From: VBAS01 sp964444975
GTDB lineage: Bacteria > Bacteroidota > Bacteroidia > Chitinophagales > Chitinophagaceae
Direction: 5' to 3'
Assembly (NCBI GenBank): GCA_964444975.1
Contig: CAYUJD010000065.1
Location: forward strand, 1-22,032
DNA: 22,032 nt
Positions 1 to 8,186 of the stretch are shown in pieces; the stretch's first letter is position 1; every line of letters starts with the position of its first letter. A program made the position numbers and the translations under genes. Below the pieces are notes generated by a model that saw nothing but the letters and a program-made list of their open reading frames with translations, made no database searches and was not told where the DNA came from.

Positions 1-65
1 ATGAACGGATGCTGAAGAGTGATGTAAAGTACCGGTTTGTGATTGATATTGCTTCGCTGGGATAA
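1..65 (+). CDS. C-terminal fragment of NAD(P)-dependent zinc alcohol dehydrogenase (YahK type)
   Basis: Reading from base 3, an open frame of 20 codons ends at TAA 63-65 and gives ERMLKSDVKYRFVIDIASLG. From memory this closely resembles the extreme C-terminus of cinnamyl-alcohol-dehydrogenase-like zinc enzymes such as E. coli YahK, which end in RMLRGDVKYRFVID followed by a short tail. Those enzymes reduce aldehydes to alcohols in the cytoplasm with NADPH. Only the tail is present, so neither the zinc ligands nor the Rossmann fold can be checked. The other two frames stop within a few codons. The assignment rests on a short but distinctive motif. Confidence 0.65.
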   Translation, partial: ERMLKSDVKYRFVIDIASLG

Positions 66-131
66 ATTATACATTGAATAAACTTTGCAGAATAAAGAAT
101 TGCTTGGTAACTTACTGATATAAACTAGTTC

Positions 132-3100
132 ATGTTGACGTCAGGATTTAATTACAGGCAATGGGCGACTGCGGTATGTTTAATGCTTTGCACATTTTAT
201 TTGCCTGCTCAAAAGCTCCCCTCTTATTTTCAGCACTATGATGTAAAAAATGGGTTGTCTTCCAATAGCATTACCTGGCTAATGAAAGACTCCAAAGGTT
301 ATCTATGGATCGGAACAAACGACGGTTTAAATAAATTCAACGGTACCGAATTTGAAACATTCAGAAACGAAAATGGAAACTCAAACAGCCTTGCTGCAAA
401 TTATATCCGTACAATCTATGAAGACAGGAAAGGGCAGGTTTGGATTTCTTCAGGGAATGGAAAAATTTCCTGTTATAAACATCCCTACAGGTTAAACAGG
501 GAATTTATTAATTACGACTTATCTCACTATTTTTTAAATGTAGGGGGTATTGGACTAAATCTTTATCTATTTGAAGATAATAATAACCGGTTGTATGCAT
601 ACTCTGGCCGGGGGCTCTTATTCAGACTTAATACATCAACAAATGCTTTTGATTTACATCTTAATAAAAACATTGAGGGAACATTTTTAAATTTTACTAT
701 TCCAGGAGACGGCTTTTTAATCCTTAAAAACAACGACAGCTTGTATAGCTGTGATTTAAACACAAAGAAAGTAACACATCAGTTATCCCATGAGCTGGAG
801 CAATTTTTTTCTGCTAATAAGAATACACATAAATTTTATCAACGATATTCTTTATATGAAACCTATGTCTGGTTGTTAAGTGAATCAGGACAGTTGGCAA
901 AATTTAATTCAGTTAAGAACCAGTTTAATCTGGTGGCTCGTTTACCTGAAAAATTTATTCCAAAAAAAACTATGGTGCGTTGTATAGGCAGCGATAGTAA
1001 AGGGCGGGTTTATTTTGGGCCAGGCAATGGCGGATTGCTAATGTATGATACTTCATCAAATGGTTTTGAAATTATTGAAAAACCTTTTGAACTTCCCAAC
1101 GAGAACAGGCTGGCAGAAGTATACAGTGTTATGAATGACGCAACCGGGATATTCTGGATAACTACAAGGTCGTGGCTTTACAAACTCAGCCCTGAGTTAA
1201 ATAAGTTTCAGAACTATACGATAAAATCAAAAGATTTTTCCAACGGTTATTCGCCCAATATTACCTGTTTTTACAGGCATAGAAATAAAATTTGGATAGG
1301 CTCTGAATCTCGAAACATTTTAATTAACCAGGAAGCCAATAGCATAACTTTCCGTAAAATCCTTAAAAATGGCAGGGATACTTCCGCTGCATATTTTTTT
1401 AATGACAGCAAAGGAAATGTTTATGTAAATACTTTTGGTATTTTTCATTTTGATCCGGTTAGTGGTAGTACAAAAGAAATTGAAGTAACCGGCGATTCCG
1501 TTTCTGTCCGATATTTCAGGAAAGGCCGGTATCACAGAATATTACATGATACGATTGAGGGTAATGAAGTTTGGTGGTTAGCCGGCTGGCGATATCCTGG
1601 TTGGGGATTGTATTTGTATAATACATTTACAAAAGTTGTCAGGCGATTTGAATTTTTTGAAAACGGGAAACCGTTTAATCCTGTTTCATTCCGGGGTATT
1701 CAAAAAGATAAGTATGGAAAAATTTGGGTGGGCACAGAAGGAAACGGTTTGATACGATTAAATAACTTTCATACCGGCGAATATACTTTATTCAAGCATC
1801 AGCCAGGGGATAGCCTCTCATTTCCTTCATCTATAATTATGGATATTACAAAAGATGCTACTGGTAATATCTGGGTAATAACGGGCAGTTCCGGAATTGT
1901 AAAAATAATTTTTGATAAAAATGGAAACCCGGTTTTTGAAACTTTTTCCGGTAATGCAGGACTTCGTCATATGGCATTATATGATGCCTTGGCAGATAAC
2001 AATAATAATATATGGATAAGCTCCTCGGCCGGGCTTGAAAAATTTAATACGACGACCAGGACTTTTTCACACTATGGATTTGAGCACGGGATTTTCAATC
2101 CGCAACTTGCTACGGGTTGTTATAAAGATACTAATGGCAATTTTTATTTTTCCTCCTGGTTTACTTTTATACGCTTTCACCCTGATTCGTTTATAAGAAA
2201 AACAACACTTCCACTAATATCTATAAGACGGCTGTATGTAATGAACCGGGATAGCAGTGAATTACTAACAAGCAAACATATCCATATTCCATATTCAAAA
2301 AATTCTATTAGTTTTTTACTGGAAGCCATTAATCATTTAAATCCTGCCGGAATCAGGTATAAATATAAATTAGTAGGTTTTGATAATGACTGGATTGAAG
2401 CGGGAAACAGGAATTATATTTCCTACACAGATTTATCGCCGGGCAGTTATACATTTATGTTTACTGCATCAAATAACGAAAATGAATGGAACCCGGAGCC
2501 GGTAATTATTAGTTTCACTATCCTTACACCCTGGTACCGCACCTGGTGGTTTATTGCGCTGCTGATTCTTGCTATCACAGCCGGTGCGTTTATATTATTC
2601 CGCTACCGGTTAAACCAGAAACTAAAAATCTATGCTGTACGCCAGCGGCTTCACCGCGACCTGCACGATGATGTTGGCGCCACCCTCAGCAGTGTAAAAG
2701 CCTATTCTGAAATTTTAAAAGATAACCCGGATAATCCTGTAATTGCTGAACTCATAAAGGATAATGCGGTTGAAATGATAGAAAGACTGGAAGTGATTGC
2801 ATGGGCCACCAACCCGGTGCATGATAACTTCGGGAGTTTAAAAAACAGGATGATAAAGTTCATCACCCCGCTTTGCCATGCAAAAAAAATGTCCTGCAAA
2901 GTTGAATCAAAAGACATAGATGACGGGCTGGATATGCCGGGTGAATTCCGGCAGAATATTTTTCTTGTATTTAAAGAAGCGGTGAACAACACTATAAAAT
3001 ATGCAGATGCCACGGACTGTTCCGCCAGCATGCTTATTGAAAACAGGAATTTTATTTTACAAATAAGCGATAATGGCCGCGGCAGCGATGGCACTGTAAA

Positions 3101-3266
3101 AGGCAGCGGCACGGGTTGGAAGAATATGCAAAAAAGGGCGGAAGAATTAAAAGGTCAGCTGAAAATTGAAAGTGTATCAGAAAAAGGGACTACTATTACA
3201 TTTTCCGTTCCCTATCCTTTCAAAATACCAAATACTTGGGATAAAAAAGGCAATGGAATGAACTAA
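132..3266 (+). CDS. Two-component sensor histidine kinase with periplasmic propeller (Reg_prop/Y_Y_Y)
   Basis: This 1044-residue inner-membrane sensor should autophosphorylate on signal binding and pass the phosphate to the regulator encoded 10 bases downstream. A signal peptide (about 1-26, ending LPAQ) is followed by propeller repeats with the Reg_prop pattern: GYLWIGTNDGLNKF near 56-69, later GKIWVGTEGNGL and NNIWISSSAGLEKF. A Y_Y_Y-like domain lies near 730-795 and one transmembrane helix near 806-826. The cytoplasmic part has a HisKA_3 dimerisation box RDLHDDVGAT with phosphoacceptor His845, then a HATPase_c domain with N-box FKEAVNN (947-953) and G-box DNGRGSD (980-986). Unlike hybrid HTCS proteins it carries no receiver or AraC domain. 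The ligand cannot be read from the sequence. The kinase end is visibly richer in G+C than the propeller part. ATG 132 was chosen because it gives a complete signal peptide. Confidence 0.93.
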   Translation: MLTSGFNYRQWATAVCLMLCTFYLPAQKLPSYFQHYDVKNGLSSNSITWLMKDSKGYLWIGTNDGLNKFNGTEFETFRNENGNSNSLAANYIRTIYEDRKGQVWISSGNGKISCYKHPYRLNREFINYDLSHYFLNVGGIGLNLYLFEDNNNRLYAYSGRGLLFRLNTSTNAFDLHLNKNIEGTFLNFTIPGDGFLILKNNDSLYSCDLNTKKVTHQLSHELEQFFSANKNTHKFYQRYSLYETYVWLLSESGQLAKFNSVKNQFNLVARLPEKFIPKKTMVRCIGSDSKGRVYFGPGNGGLLMYDTSSNGFEIIEKPFELPNENRLAEVYSVMNDATGIFWITTRSWLYKLSPELNKFQNYTIKSKDFSNGYSPNITCFYRHRNKIWIGSESRNILINQEANSITFRKILKNGRDTSAAYFFNDSKGNVYVNTFGIFHFDPVSGSTKEIEVTGDSVSVRYFRKGRYHRILHDTIEGNEVWWLAGWRYPGWGLYLYNTFTKVVRRFEFFENGKPFNPVSFRGIQKDKYGKIWVGTEGNGLIRLNNFHTGEYTLFKHQPGDSLSFPSSIIMDITKDATGNIWVITGSSGIVKIIFDKNGNPVFETFSGNAGLRHMALYDALADNNNNIWISSSAGLEKFNTTTRTFSHYGFEHGIFNPQLATGCYKDTNGNFYFSSWFTFIRFHPDSFIRKTTLPLISIRRLYVMNRDSSELLTSKHIHIPYSKNSISFLLEAINHLNPAGIRYKYKLVGFDNDWIEAGNRNYISYTDLSPGSYTFMFTASNNENEWNPEPVIISFTILTPWYRTWWFIALLILAITAGAFILFRYRLNQKLKIYAVRQRLHRDLHDDVGATLSSVKAYSEILKDNPDNPVIAELIKDNAVEMIERLEVIAWATNPVHDNFGSLKNRMIKFITPLCHAKKMSCKVESKDIDDGLDMPGEFRQNIFLVFKEAVNNTIKYADATDCSASMLIENRNFILQISDNGRGSDGTVKGSGTGWKNMQKRAEELKGQLKIESVSEKGTTITFSVPYPFKIPNTWDKKGNGMN

Positions 3267-3276
3267 CTTTAAGCAA

Positions 3277-3909
3277 ATGCTCAATATCGCCATTATAGAA
3301 GATAACCCGCAATACCGCACGGCCATCTCCATCATCCTGCAACTGAATGAAAACTTCAGGCTGATACATAAACTGGAAAATGCCAATGAGATGATGGGCC
3401 GTTTTGAACTGAAAAAACCCGATGTGGCGCTGATGGATATTGATATGCCCGGCATGAATGGCATTGAAGCTGTGTGGGAAATAAAAAAACACTGGCCGGA
3501 AATAAAAATACTGATGCTGACGGTGTTTGAGGATGATGAAAAAATTTTTGGCGCCATAAAAGCCGGCGCCAATGGTTATTTACTGAAAAAAGATTCACCA
3601 CAAAAAATATTAGATGCAATAGATGCCGTATGGAAAGGTGAATCGCCGATGAACGGAATGATTGCCGCCAAAGTGCTGGACTATTTTCAAAAACAACAAA
3701 CCACTGCCAGGCAACTGGAGCAATATAAACTTACAGAAAGGGAAAAAGAGATACTTCAGCTGTTGATCAATGGAAACAGCTATAAAGAAATCGCTTCCGC
3801 ACTTTTCATTTCTGTAGAGACATTGAACTCCCACATAAAAAATATTTACCGTAAACTGAATGTTCATTCACGTAGTGAACTGTCTGCCAAATACGGGAAT
3901 ACAGTTTAA
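3277..3909 (+). CDS. NarL/LuxR-family response regulator
   Basis: This 210-residue cytoplasmic transcription regulator is the likely partner of the preceding kinase. Only 10 bases separate them, so the two are almost certainly co-transcribed. The N-terminal receiver domain (1-120) has the acidic pair E8/D9, the expected phosphoacceptor Asp54 in MDIDMPGMNG, Thr82 and Lys104. The C-terminal LuxR-type helix-turn-helix (about 151-208) starts LTEREKEILQLL and contains NSYKEIASALFISVETLNSH, typical of NarL DNA-binding domains. Length and domain order are normal for the family. Target genes are not evident. The downstream membrane-protein gene has its own candidate promoter. Confidence 0.95.
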   Translation: MLNIAIIEDNPQYRTAISIILQLNENFRLIHKLENANEMMGRFELKKPDVALMDIDMPGMNGIEAVWEIKKHWPEIKILMLTVFEDDEKIFGAIKAGANGYLLKKDSPQKILDAIDAVWKGESPMNGMIAAKVLDYFQKQQTTARQLEQYKLTEREKEILQLLINGNSYKEIASALFISVETLNSHIKNIYRKLNVHSRSELSAKYGNTV

Positions 3910-3922
3910 TCCTCTTTCTTCC

Positions 3923-3930
3923 TATTTTTG
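3923..3930 (+). promoter_or_regulatory. Candidate Bacteroidetes -7 box TATTTTTG
   Basis: The eight bases match the TAnnTTTG consensus of the Bacteroidetes primary sigma factor and lie 14 bases before the ATG of the next gene. No clear -33 TTG is found at the usual distance upstream, so this is only a candidate. It would give a very short leader. Confidence 0.4.
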
Positions 3931-3944
3931 GCAAAACAAAACGC

Positions 3945-4364
3945 ATGATCCAGCGTATTCAATCGGTATGGCTGCTGCTTGCAGCATTTAGCGCCGCACT
4001 TACTTACCGTTTTCCTTTTTACAGCGGAAATAAAACAACCACAGAAAATAAACCAGAATTCGAAAAACTCGTTGCTTCTTCCCATTTCCTGCTGCTTATT
4101 TTCACTGCAGCCCTTGTTGCCGGATGTATTGCCATTATTTTTTTATATAAAAACAGGAAGCAGCAGCTCTGGCTGACCCTGGCTGCAGCCGGCCTGTCCG
4201 CTCTGGATATAATCATTTATTTCAGCCAGCTGAAAAAATTTACTGACGGCACCCTCTCCTTCAGCGCTGCGTTTTCTTTTGCCATTCCTGTATTGCTGGT
4301 GCTTGCTGCCCGCGGCATCTGGAAAGATGAAAAGCTGGTGAAAAGCCTCGACCGCCTTCGGTAA
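3945..4364 (+). CDS. DUF4293-like four-helix membrane protein
   Basis: This 139-residue protein has four hydrophobic segments, near 6-24, 46-68, 74-94 and 105-125, separated by short polar loops. It starts MIQRIQSVWLLLAA and has an early YRFPFYSG segment, which I recall from the DUF4293 family found across Bacteroidetes, whose function is unknown. It should sit in the inner membrane. It begins 35 bases after the response regulator with a candidate promoter of its own. Its TAA (4362-4364) directly abuts the stop codon of uvrA on the other strand. The family name is from memory; the four-helix architecture is read from the sequence. Confidence 0.75.
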   Translation: MIQRIQSVWLLLAAFSAALTYRFPFYSGNKTTTENKPEFEKLVASSHFLLLIFTAALVAGCIAIIFLYKNRKQQLWLTLAAAGLSALDIIIYFSQLKKFTDGTLSFSAAFSFAIPVLLVLAARGIWKDEKLVKSLDRLR

Positions 4365-7298
4365 TCAAATGTACTTTGCCGTATAACTTTCTTTTACTTT
4401 TTTCAGGTCGGCCGGTTTGCCGGCAAATAAAATATTTCCACCTTCGTCTCCCGCTTCGGGTCCCAAATCAATCACCCAGTCGGCATTGCGGATAACATCA
4501 GGATTATGTTCGATGACGAGGATGGAATGCCCCTGTTCGATAAGAGCATGAAAGGAAGCCAGCAGTTTTTTTATATCGTGGAAATGAAGACCGGTGGTTG
4601 GTTCATCAAAAATGAAAAGAAGTTTACCGTTGTTTCCTCCTCTGCCTTTGCCAAGAAAGGAAGCCAGCTTCACCCGTTGTGCTTCGCCGCCGGAAAGTGT
4701 ATCGGACGACTGGCCCAGTTTAATATAACCAAGACCAACATCACTCAACGGATGAATACCTCTGACGATAGCCGGTTCTTCGGCAAAAAAATTGATGGCT
4801 TCATCCACACTTAGCTCCAGCACATCGAATATATTTTTGTCTTTATACTTTACTTCCAGCACTTCTTCTTTGAACCGCCGGCCGCCGCAGGCTTCACAAA
4901 CCAGGTGCACATCGGCCAGGAACTGCATTTCCACCACCTGCTCGCCTTCGCCCTTGCAGGTGTCGCAGCGGCCACCATCCACATTGAATGAAAAATGTTT
5001 TGGCTCAAAGCCCCGCATTTTGCTCAGGGGTTGTTTTGAAAACAGATCCCGTATTTCATCATAAGCCTTAATATAAGTCACCGGGTTGCTGCGGGATGAT
5101 TTGCCAATGGGGTTCTGATCAACCAGTTCTATCTGCGAAATACTTTCCACATCGCCGGTGACAGCTTTATGCAAGCCCACCTTATCGGCAAATTCACCTT
5201 TCAATTTTTGCAGGGCAGGATAAAGAATGTGTTTTATCAGCGTGGTTTTACCGCTGCCGCTTACCCCGCTTACCACGCAAAGCAGGTTAAGCGGAAATTC
5301 TACCGTGATGTTTTTGAGGTTATGCTGCTTTGCGCCTTCCACCCTGATGGAGCGGTTCCATTTCCTCACGGCTTTTGGGGGTTCTATTTTTAATTCGCCT
5401 TTCAGGTACTTGCCGGTAAGGCTCTTTGGATTTGAAATGATATCATCATAATTCCCTTCGGCCACTATTTCGCCGCCAAGGTGCGATGCCAGCGGTCCCA
5501 TGTCAATGATGTGATCGGCTTCACGCATCATCATTTCATCATGCTCTACTACTACAACCGTGTTGCCAAGATCACGCAGTTCTTTTAAAACCCGCACCAG
5601 GTTGGCAGTATCTCTTGAATGCAGGCCAATGGATGGTTCGTCGAGTATGTAAAGCGAATTAGTGAGATTGCTGCCGAGACTTCTTGTTAGTTGTATACGC
5701 TGGCTTTCACCCCCGCTGAGTGTGTTGGCCAGGCGATTCAAAGTAAGATATCCAAGCCCGACATTGAGTAATGTAGAGAGCCGGTTATTTATTTCAAGCA
5801 AAATGCGTTTGGCCACCTGTTTATCATAGTCAGAAAGCTGTGACTCCAGTTCGTTAAACCATTTCTTTAGTTCTTTTACCGGTATTTCGCTCAGCTCGCC
5901 AATATGTTTGCCGTTAATTTTTACATACAAAGCTTCCTTACGCAGGCGGTAGCCTTTACAGTCGGGGCATTGCGTTCGCCCCCTGTAGCGGCTCAGCAAC
6001 ACCCGGTACTGCACCTTGTAGAGTTGTGCCTCTACATCCTTGAAAAAATCATTGATGCCGATGCCATCTATGCCCTCCCATAATAGCTGGTACTGCTTGT
6101 CTGTGAGGTCGCCAATGGATTTATGAATGGGAAATTTTTCCCTTGCAGACACTTTAATAAACTGCTTTCGCCACCAATCCAGTTTTTCGCCGCGCCAGGG
6201 TGCCACAGCACCCTCATACACACTCAGCCGCCGGTCGGGAATCACCAGGTCGGCATCAATACCCAGCACCTGGCTGAAACCTTCGCAGGTGGGGCAGGCG
6301 CCATAGGGATTATTAAATGAAAAAAGATTGGGTGATGGTTCTTCAAACTGCATTCCATCCAGCTCGAAGCGGTTGTTGAAGTGCAGCTGTGATGAATGAT
6401 GTCTGATGCCGGATGTCTGATATCCGGGTTCCGATTTCTGCCCCGAATGTTCGGGGCCGGCTTCCGATTGCACTTCAAGAAAAACATCCCCCTCCCCCTC
6501 ATAAAAAGCGGTTCCGATGGAATCGGACAGGCGATGAATATCGTCTTCGTCAAACTTCTTTACAACTATTCTGTCAACAAGCACAAAGGCTGTGCATTGA
6601 GCGTCGTTTGTTGTGAGAATTTTTTTTAAATCCGTATCCGGTTTCTCAAGTAGTTCTTCAATCCTGTGAATTGCCCCTGACGCACGATTCACGTTGGCTG
6701 CTTGACGAATGTAGAGTCTGGAAAATCCTTTCTGCACCAGGATGTTCAGCTCTTCCTTCACATCCCGGTTTTTATGTTGCTTAAAAGCTATCAGGATAAA
6801 AGCCCTGGAGCTTTCGGGCAATTTGCTGATGGCATCCAGCACTTCTTTCACGTCGTCTTTTTTAACCTGCCGGCCCGAAACGGGTGACCATGTTTTGCCA
6901 ATACGGGCAAATAAAAGCCGGAGGTAATCATAAATTTCCGTCATGCTGCCCACTGTGCTGCGGGGTGTTCGGGTAATCACTTTCTGCTCGATGGCAATGG
7001 CGGGGCAAAGTCCTTTAATGTAGTCCACATCCGGTTTATTCATGCGGTTGAGAAACTGGCGGGCATAGGCGCTCAGGCTTTCGGCATACCGCCGCTGGCC
7101 TTCGGCATAAAGCGTATCAATGGTAAGGGAAGATTTTCCCGAGCCGGAAACTCCCGTAACCACCACAAGCTTGTTTCTCGGTATTCCGACACTGATGTTT
7201 TTGAGATTATGCACCCGGGCACCGTGAATAAAAATCACATCAGCGCCGGGTACTTTCACCCTTTCTGCATCGGACTTTTTCGATTCGATGATTTGCAT
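4365..7298 (-). CDS. uvrA: Excinuclease ABC subunit A
   Basis: UvrA is the damage-sensing ATPase of nucleotide excision repair. It dimerises, scans DNA with UvrB and loads UvrB at lesions. The 977 residues contain two ABC modules: Walker A GVSGSGKS (49-56) and GVSGSGKT (678-685), signatures LSGGESQ (527-533) and LSGGEAQ (868-874), and Walker B segments LYILDEP (549-555) and LFIFDEP (894-900). Zinc-finger cysteines are at 335/338 with 444/447 and at 778/781 with 801/804. All key residues are present, so the enzyme should be active. It is somewhat longer than E. coli UvrA (940). Residues about 278-303, just before LHFNNRFELDG, look like an extra low-conservation insertion encoded by palindromic DNA (see the repeat at 6396-6475). 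It has a good promoter candidate just upstream and is transcribed alone, convergent with the DUF4293-like gene. Confidence 0.98.
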   Translation of the reverse strand: MQIIESKKSDAERVKVPGADVIFIHGARVHNLKNISVGIPRNKLVVVTGVSGSGKSSLTIDTLYAEGQRRYAESLSAYARQFLNRMNKPDVDYIKGLCPAIAIEQKVITRTPRSTVGSMTEIYDYLRLLFARIGKTWSPVSGRQVKKDDVKEVLDAISKLPESSRAFILIAFKQHKNRDVKEELNILVQKGFSRLYIRQAANVNRASGAIHRIEELLEKPDTDLKKILTTNDAQCTAFVLVDRIVVKKFDEDDIHRLSDSIGTAFYEGEGDVFLEVQSEAGPEHSGQKSEPGYQTSGIRHHSSQLHFNNRFELDGMQFEEPSPNLFSFNNPYGACPTCEGFSQVLGIDADLVIPDRRLSVYEGAVAPWRGEKLDWWRKQFIKVSAREKFPIHKSIGDLTDKQYQLLWEGIDGIGINDFFKDVEAQLYKVQYRVLLSRYRGRTQCPDCKGYRLRKEALYVKINGKHIGELSEIPVKELKKWFNELESQLSDYDKQVAKRILLEINNRLSTLLNVGLGYLTLNRLANTLSGGESQRIQLTRSLGSNLTNSLYILDEPSIGLHSRDTANLVRVLKELRDLGNTVVVVEHDEMMMREADHIIDMGPLASHLGGEIVAEGNYDDIISNPKSLTGKYLKGELKIEPPKAVRKWNRSIRVEGAKQHNLKNITVEFPLNLLCVVSGVSGSGKTTLIKHILYPALQKLKGEFADKVGLHKAVTGDVESISQIELVDQNPIGKSSRSNPVTYIKAYDEIRDLFSKQPLSKMRGFEPKHFSFNVDGGRCDTCKGEGEQVVEMQFLADVHLVCEACGGRRFKEEVLEVKYKDKNIFDVLELSVDEAINFFAEEPAIVRGIHPLSDVGLGYIKLGQSSDTLSGGEAQRVKLASFLGKGRGGNNGKLLFIFDEPTTGLHFHDIKKLLASFHALIEQGHSILVIEHNPDVIRNADWVIDLGPEAGDEGGNILFAGKPADLKKVKESYTAKYI
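6396..6475. repeat. Palindromic repeat-like insertion inside uvrA
   Basis: This stretch holds a perfect 8-bp inverted repeat (6440-6447 and 6450-6457, loop TG, core CCCCGAA/TTCGGGG). The palindrome is bracketed by the direct repeat TTCCGATT (6429-6436 and 6462-6469). A second direct repeat, GATGTCTGAT, occurs at 6398-6407 and 6412-6421. It reads through in frame as a Gly/Ser/His-rich segment at residues about 275-301 of UvrA, where I remember other UvrA proteins being much shorter. It resembles a dispersed REP-like palindromic element that landed in a tolerant loop without breaking the frame. Whether copies exist elsewhere cannot be seen here. Confidence 0.5.
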
Positions 7299-7306
7299 GA
7301 AGAGGG

Positions 7307-7335
7307 CAAATTTACGCTGAGTGGTTAGAAATCAA
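7307..7335 (-). promoter_or_regulatory. uvrA promoter (Bacteroidetes type)
   Basis: On the minus strand TAAATTTG (7314-7307) matches the TAnnTTTG -7 box. A TTG (7335-7333) lies 18 bases further upstream, about where the -33 element is expected. The -7 box ends 8 bases before the uvrA ATG, giving a very short leader. No LexA-like operator was recognised. Confidence 0.5.
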
Positions 7336-7587
7336 CCGAATCCTTAACATTTCATTTCAAAAAAAGTTGGGAACTTCAAAAGCCGCGTTTGGCGGAACCG
7401 AAATTTGACATATTTTTATTGTCCGTTAAAACAATATCCTTCAAACAGAAAATTTTCTCGCCTATCGAACTGATAAATCTACACTGAACAAATTTTACGT
7501 ATCACTTTTTATTTACTGAAAAACCGAAACCAATATCCAAAAAGTCTGATCCGGACAACCGGGCAGGCAACCACCAAAAAACCGTTT

Positions 7588-8169
7588 ATGAAAGCTTTTG
7601 CTAAAAAAACAGACCATGAACTCATCCACCTTTTTGTGGATGGAAACAATGAAGCGTTGGAAACCCTTGTGCTCCGGCATAAGGACAAGCTGTACACTTC
7701 AATCCTTTTCCTTGTGAAAGACAAGTACCTGGCCGAAGACATTTTCCAGGATGTATTTATCCGTATCATTGACACTATGCGCAGCGGCCGCTACACCGAG
7801 GAAGGAAAATTTCTGCCCTGGGCCATGCGTATAGCCCACAACCTTTGTGTAGATCATTTCCGTAAAGTAAAAAGAACCCCTACCATCAAAAACAGCGATG
7901 ACAAGGACATTTTTGAAGTGCTGAATTTTTCTGAAGACAGCGCCGAAACTAAAATGATGAAGCGCCAGAGCTACAACCGGGTACGGGATATGCTCGACCG
8001 CCTGCCCGAAGACCAACGGGAGGTGATCATACTGCGGCACTATGCCGATATGAGCTTTAAGGAAATTGCCGCCATGACCAACTGCAGCATCAATACGGCG
8101 CTCGGCCGCATGCGATATGGCCTCATCAACCTGCGCAAGCTGATGGTGCAAAAACAAATCGCTTTATAA
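7588..8169 (+). CDS. ECF-type RNA polymerase sigma factor
   Basis: This 193-residue protein directs RNA polymerase to a specific set of promoters. Region 2 spans about 28-95, with the core-binding segment AEDIFQDVFIRI and the promoter-melting stretch FLPWAMRIAHNLCVDHFRK. Region 4 spans about 130-185, with LPEDQREVIILRHYADMSFKEIAAM followed by a helix-turn-helix. No FecR-type anti-sigma gene is adjacent, unlike the second sigma gene in this window, so this is not a Sus-type pair. It stands alone between divergent uvrA and convergent dsbD, with 17 bases to the dsbD stop. The upstream 289 bases contain no exact TAnnTTTG box on this strand. Its regulon is unknown. Confidence 0.93.
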   Translation: MKAFAKKTDHELIHLFVDGNNEALETLVLRHKDKLYTSILFLVKDKYLAEDIFQDVFIRIIDTMRSGRYTEEGKFLPWAMRIAHNLCVDHFRKVKRTPTIKNSDDKDIFEVLNFSEDSAETKMMKRQSYNRVRDMLDRLPEDQREVIILRHYADMSFKEIAAMTNCSINTALGRMRYGLINLRKLMVQKQIAL

Positions 8170-8186
8170 TTTTATTAAAACAGCAG

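Noticed and set aside
79..87. TAAACTTTG before the sensor kinase as a -7 box
   Set aside because: The spacing is one base too long for TAnnTTTG and no -33 element fits.
2702..3112. Minus-strand open frame of 136 codons opposite the kinase domain
   Set aside because: It is antisense to the conserved HisKA_3/HATPase region, with no recognisable motif or start signal.
6513..6527. Perfect 6-bp palindrome TCCGAT-GGA-ATCGGA in uvrA
   Set aside because: It encodes part of the normal UvrA segment DSIGTAFYEGEG, so it is best explained by coding constraint and chance, unlike the neighbouring palindrome in the inserted segment.
6242..6553. Minus-strand open frame of 103 codons overlapping uvrA
   Set aside because: It lies in another frame of the intact uvrA gene, and its open length follows from the codon use and the inserted repeat rather than from any protein-like pattern.
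7405..7410. TTGACA hexamer in the 289-base gap before the ECF sigma gene
   Set aside because: It matches the E. coli -35 consensus, but Bacteroidetes promoters use different elements and no suitable partner box follows.
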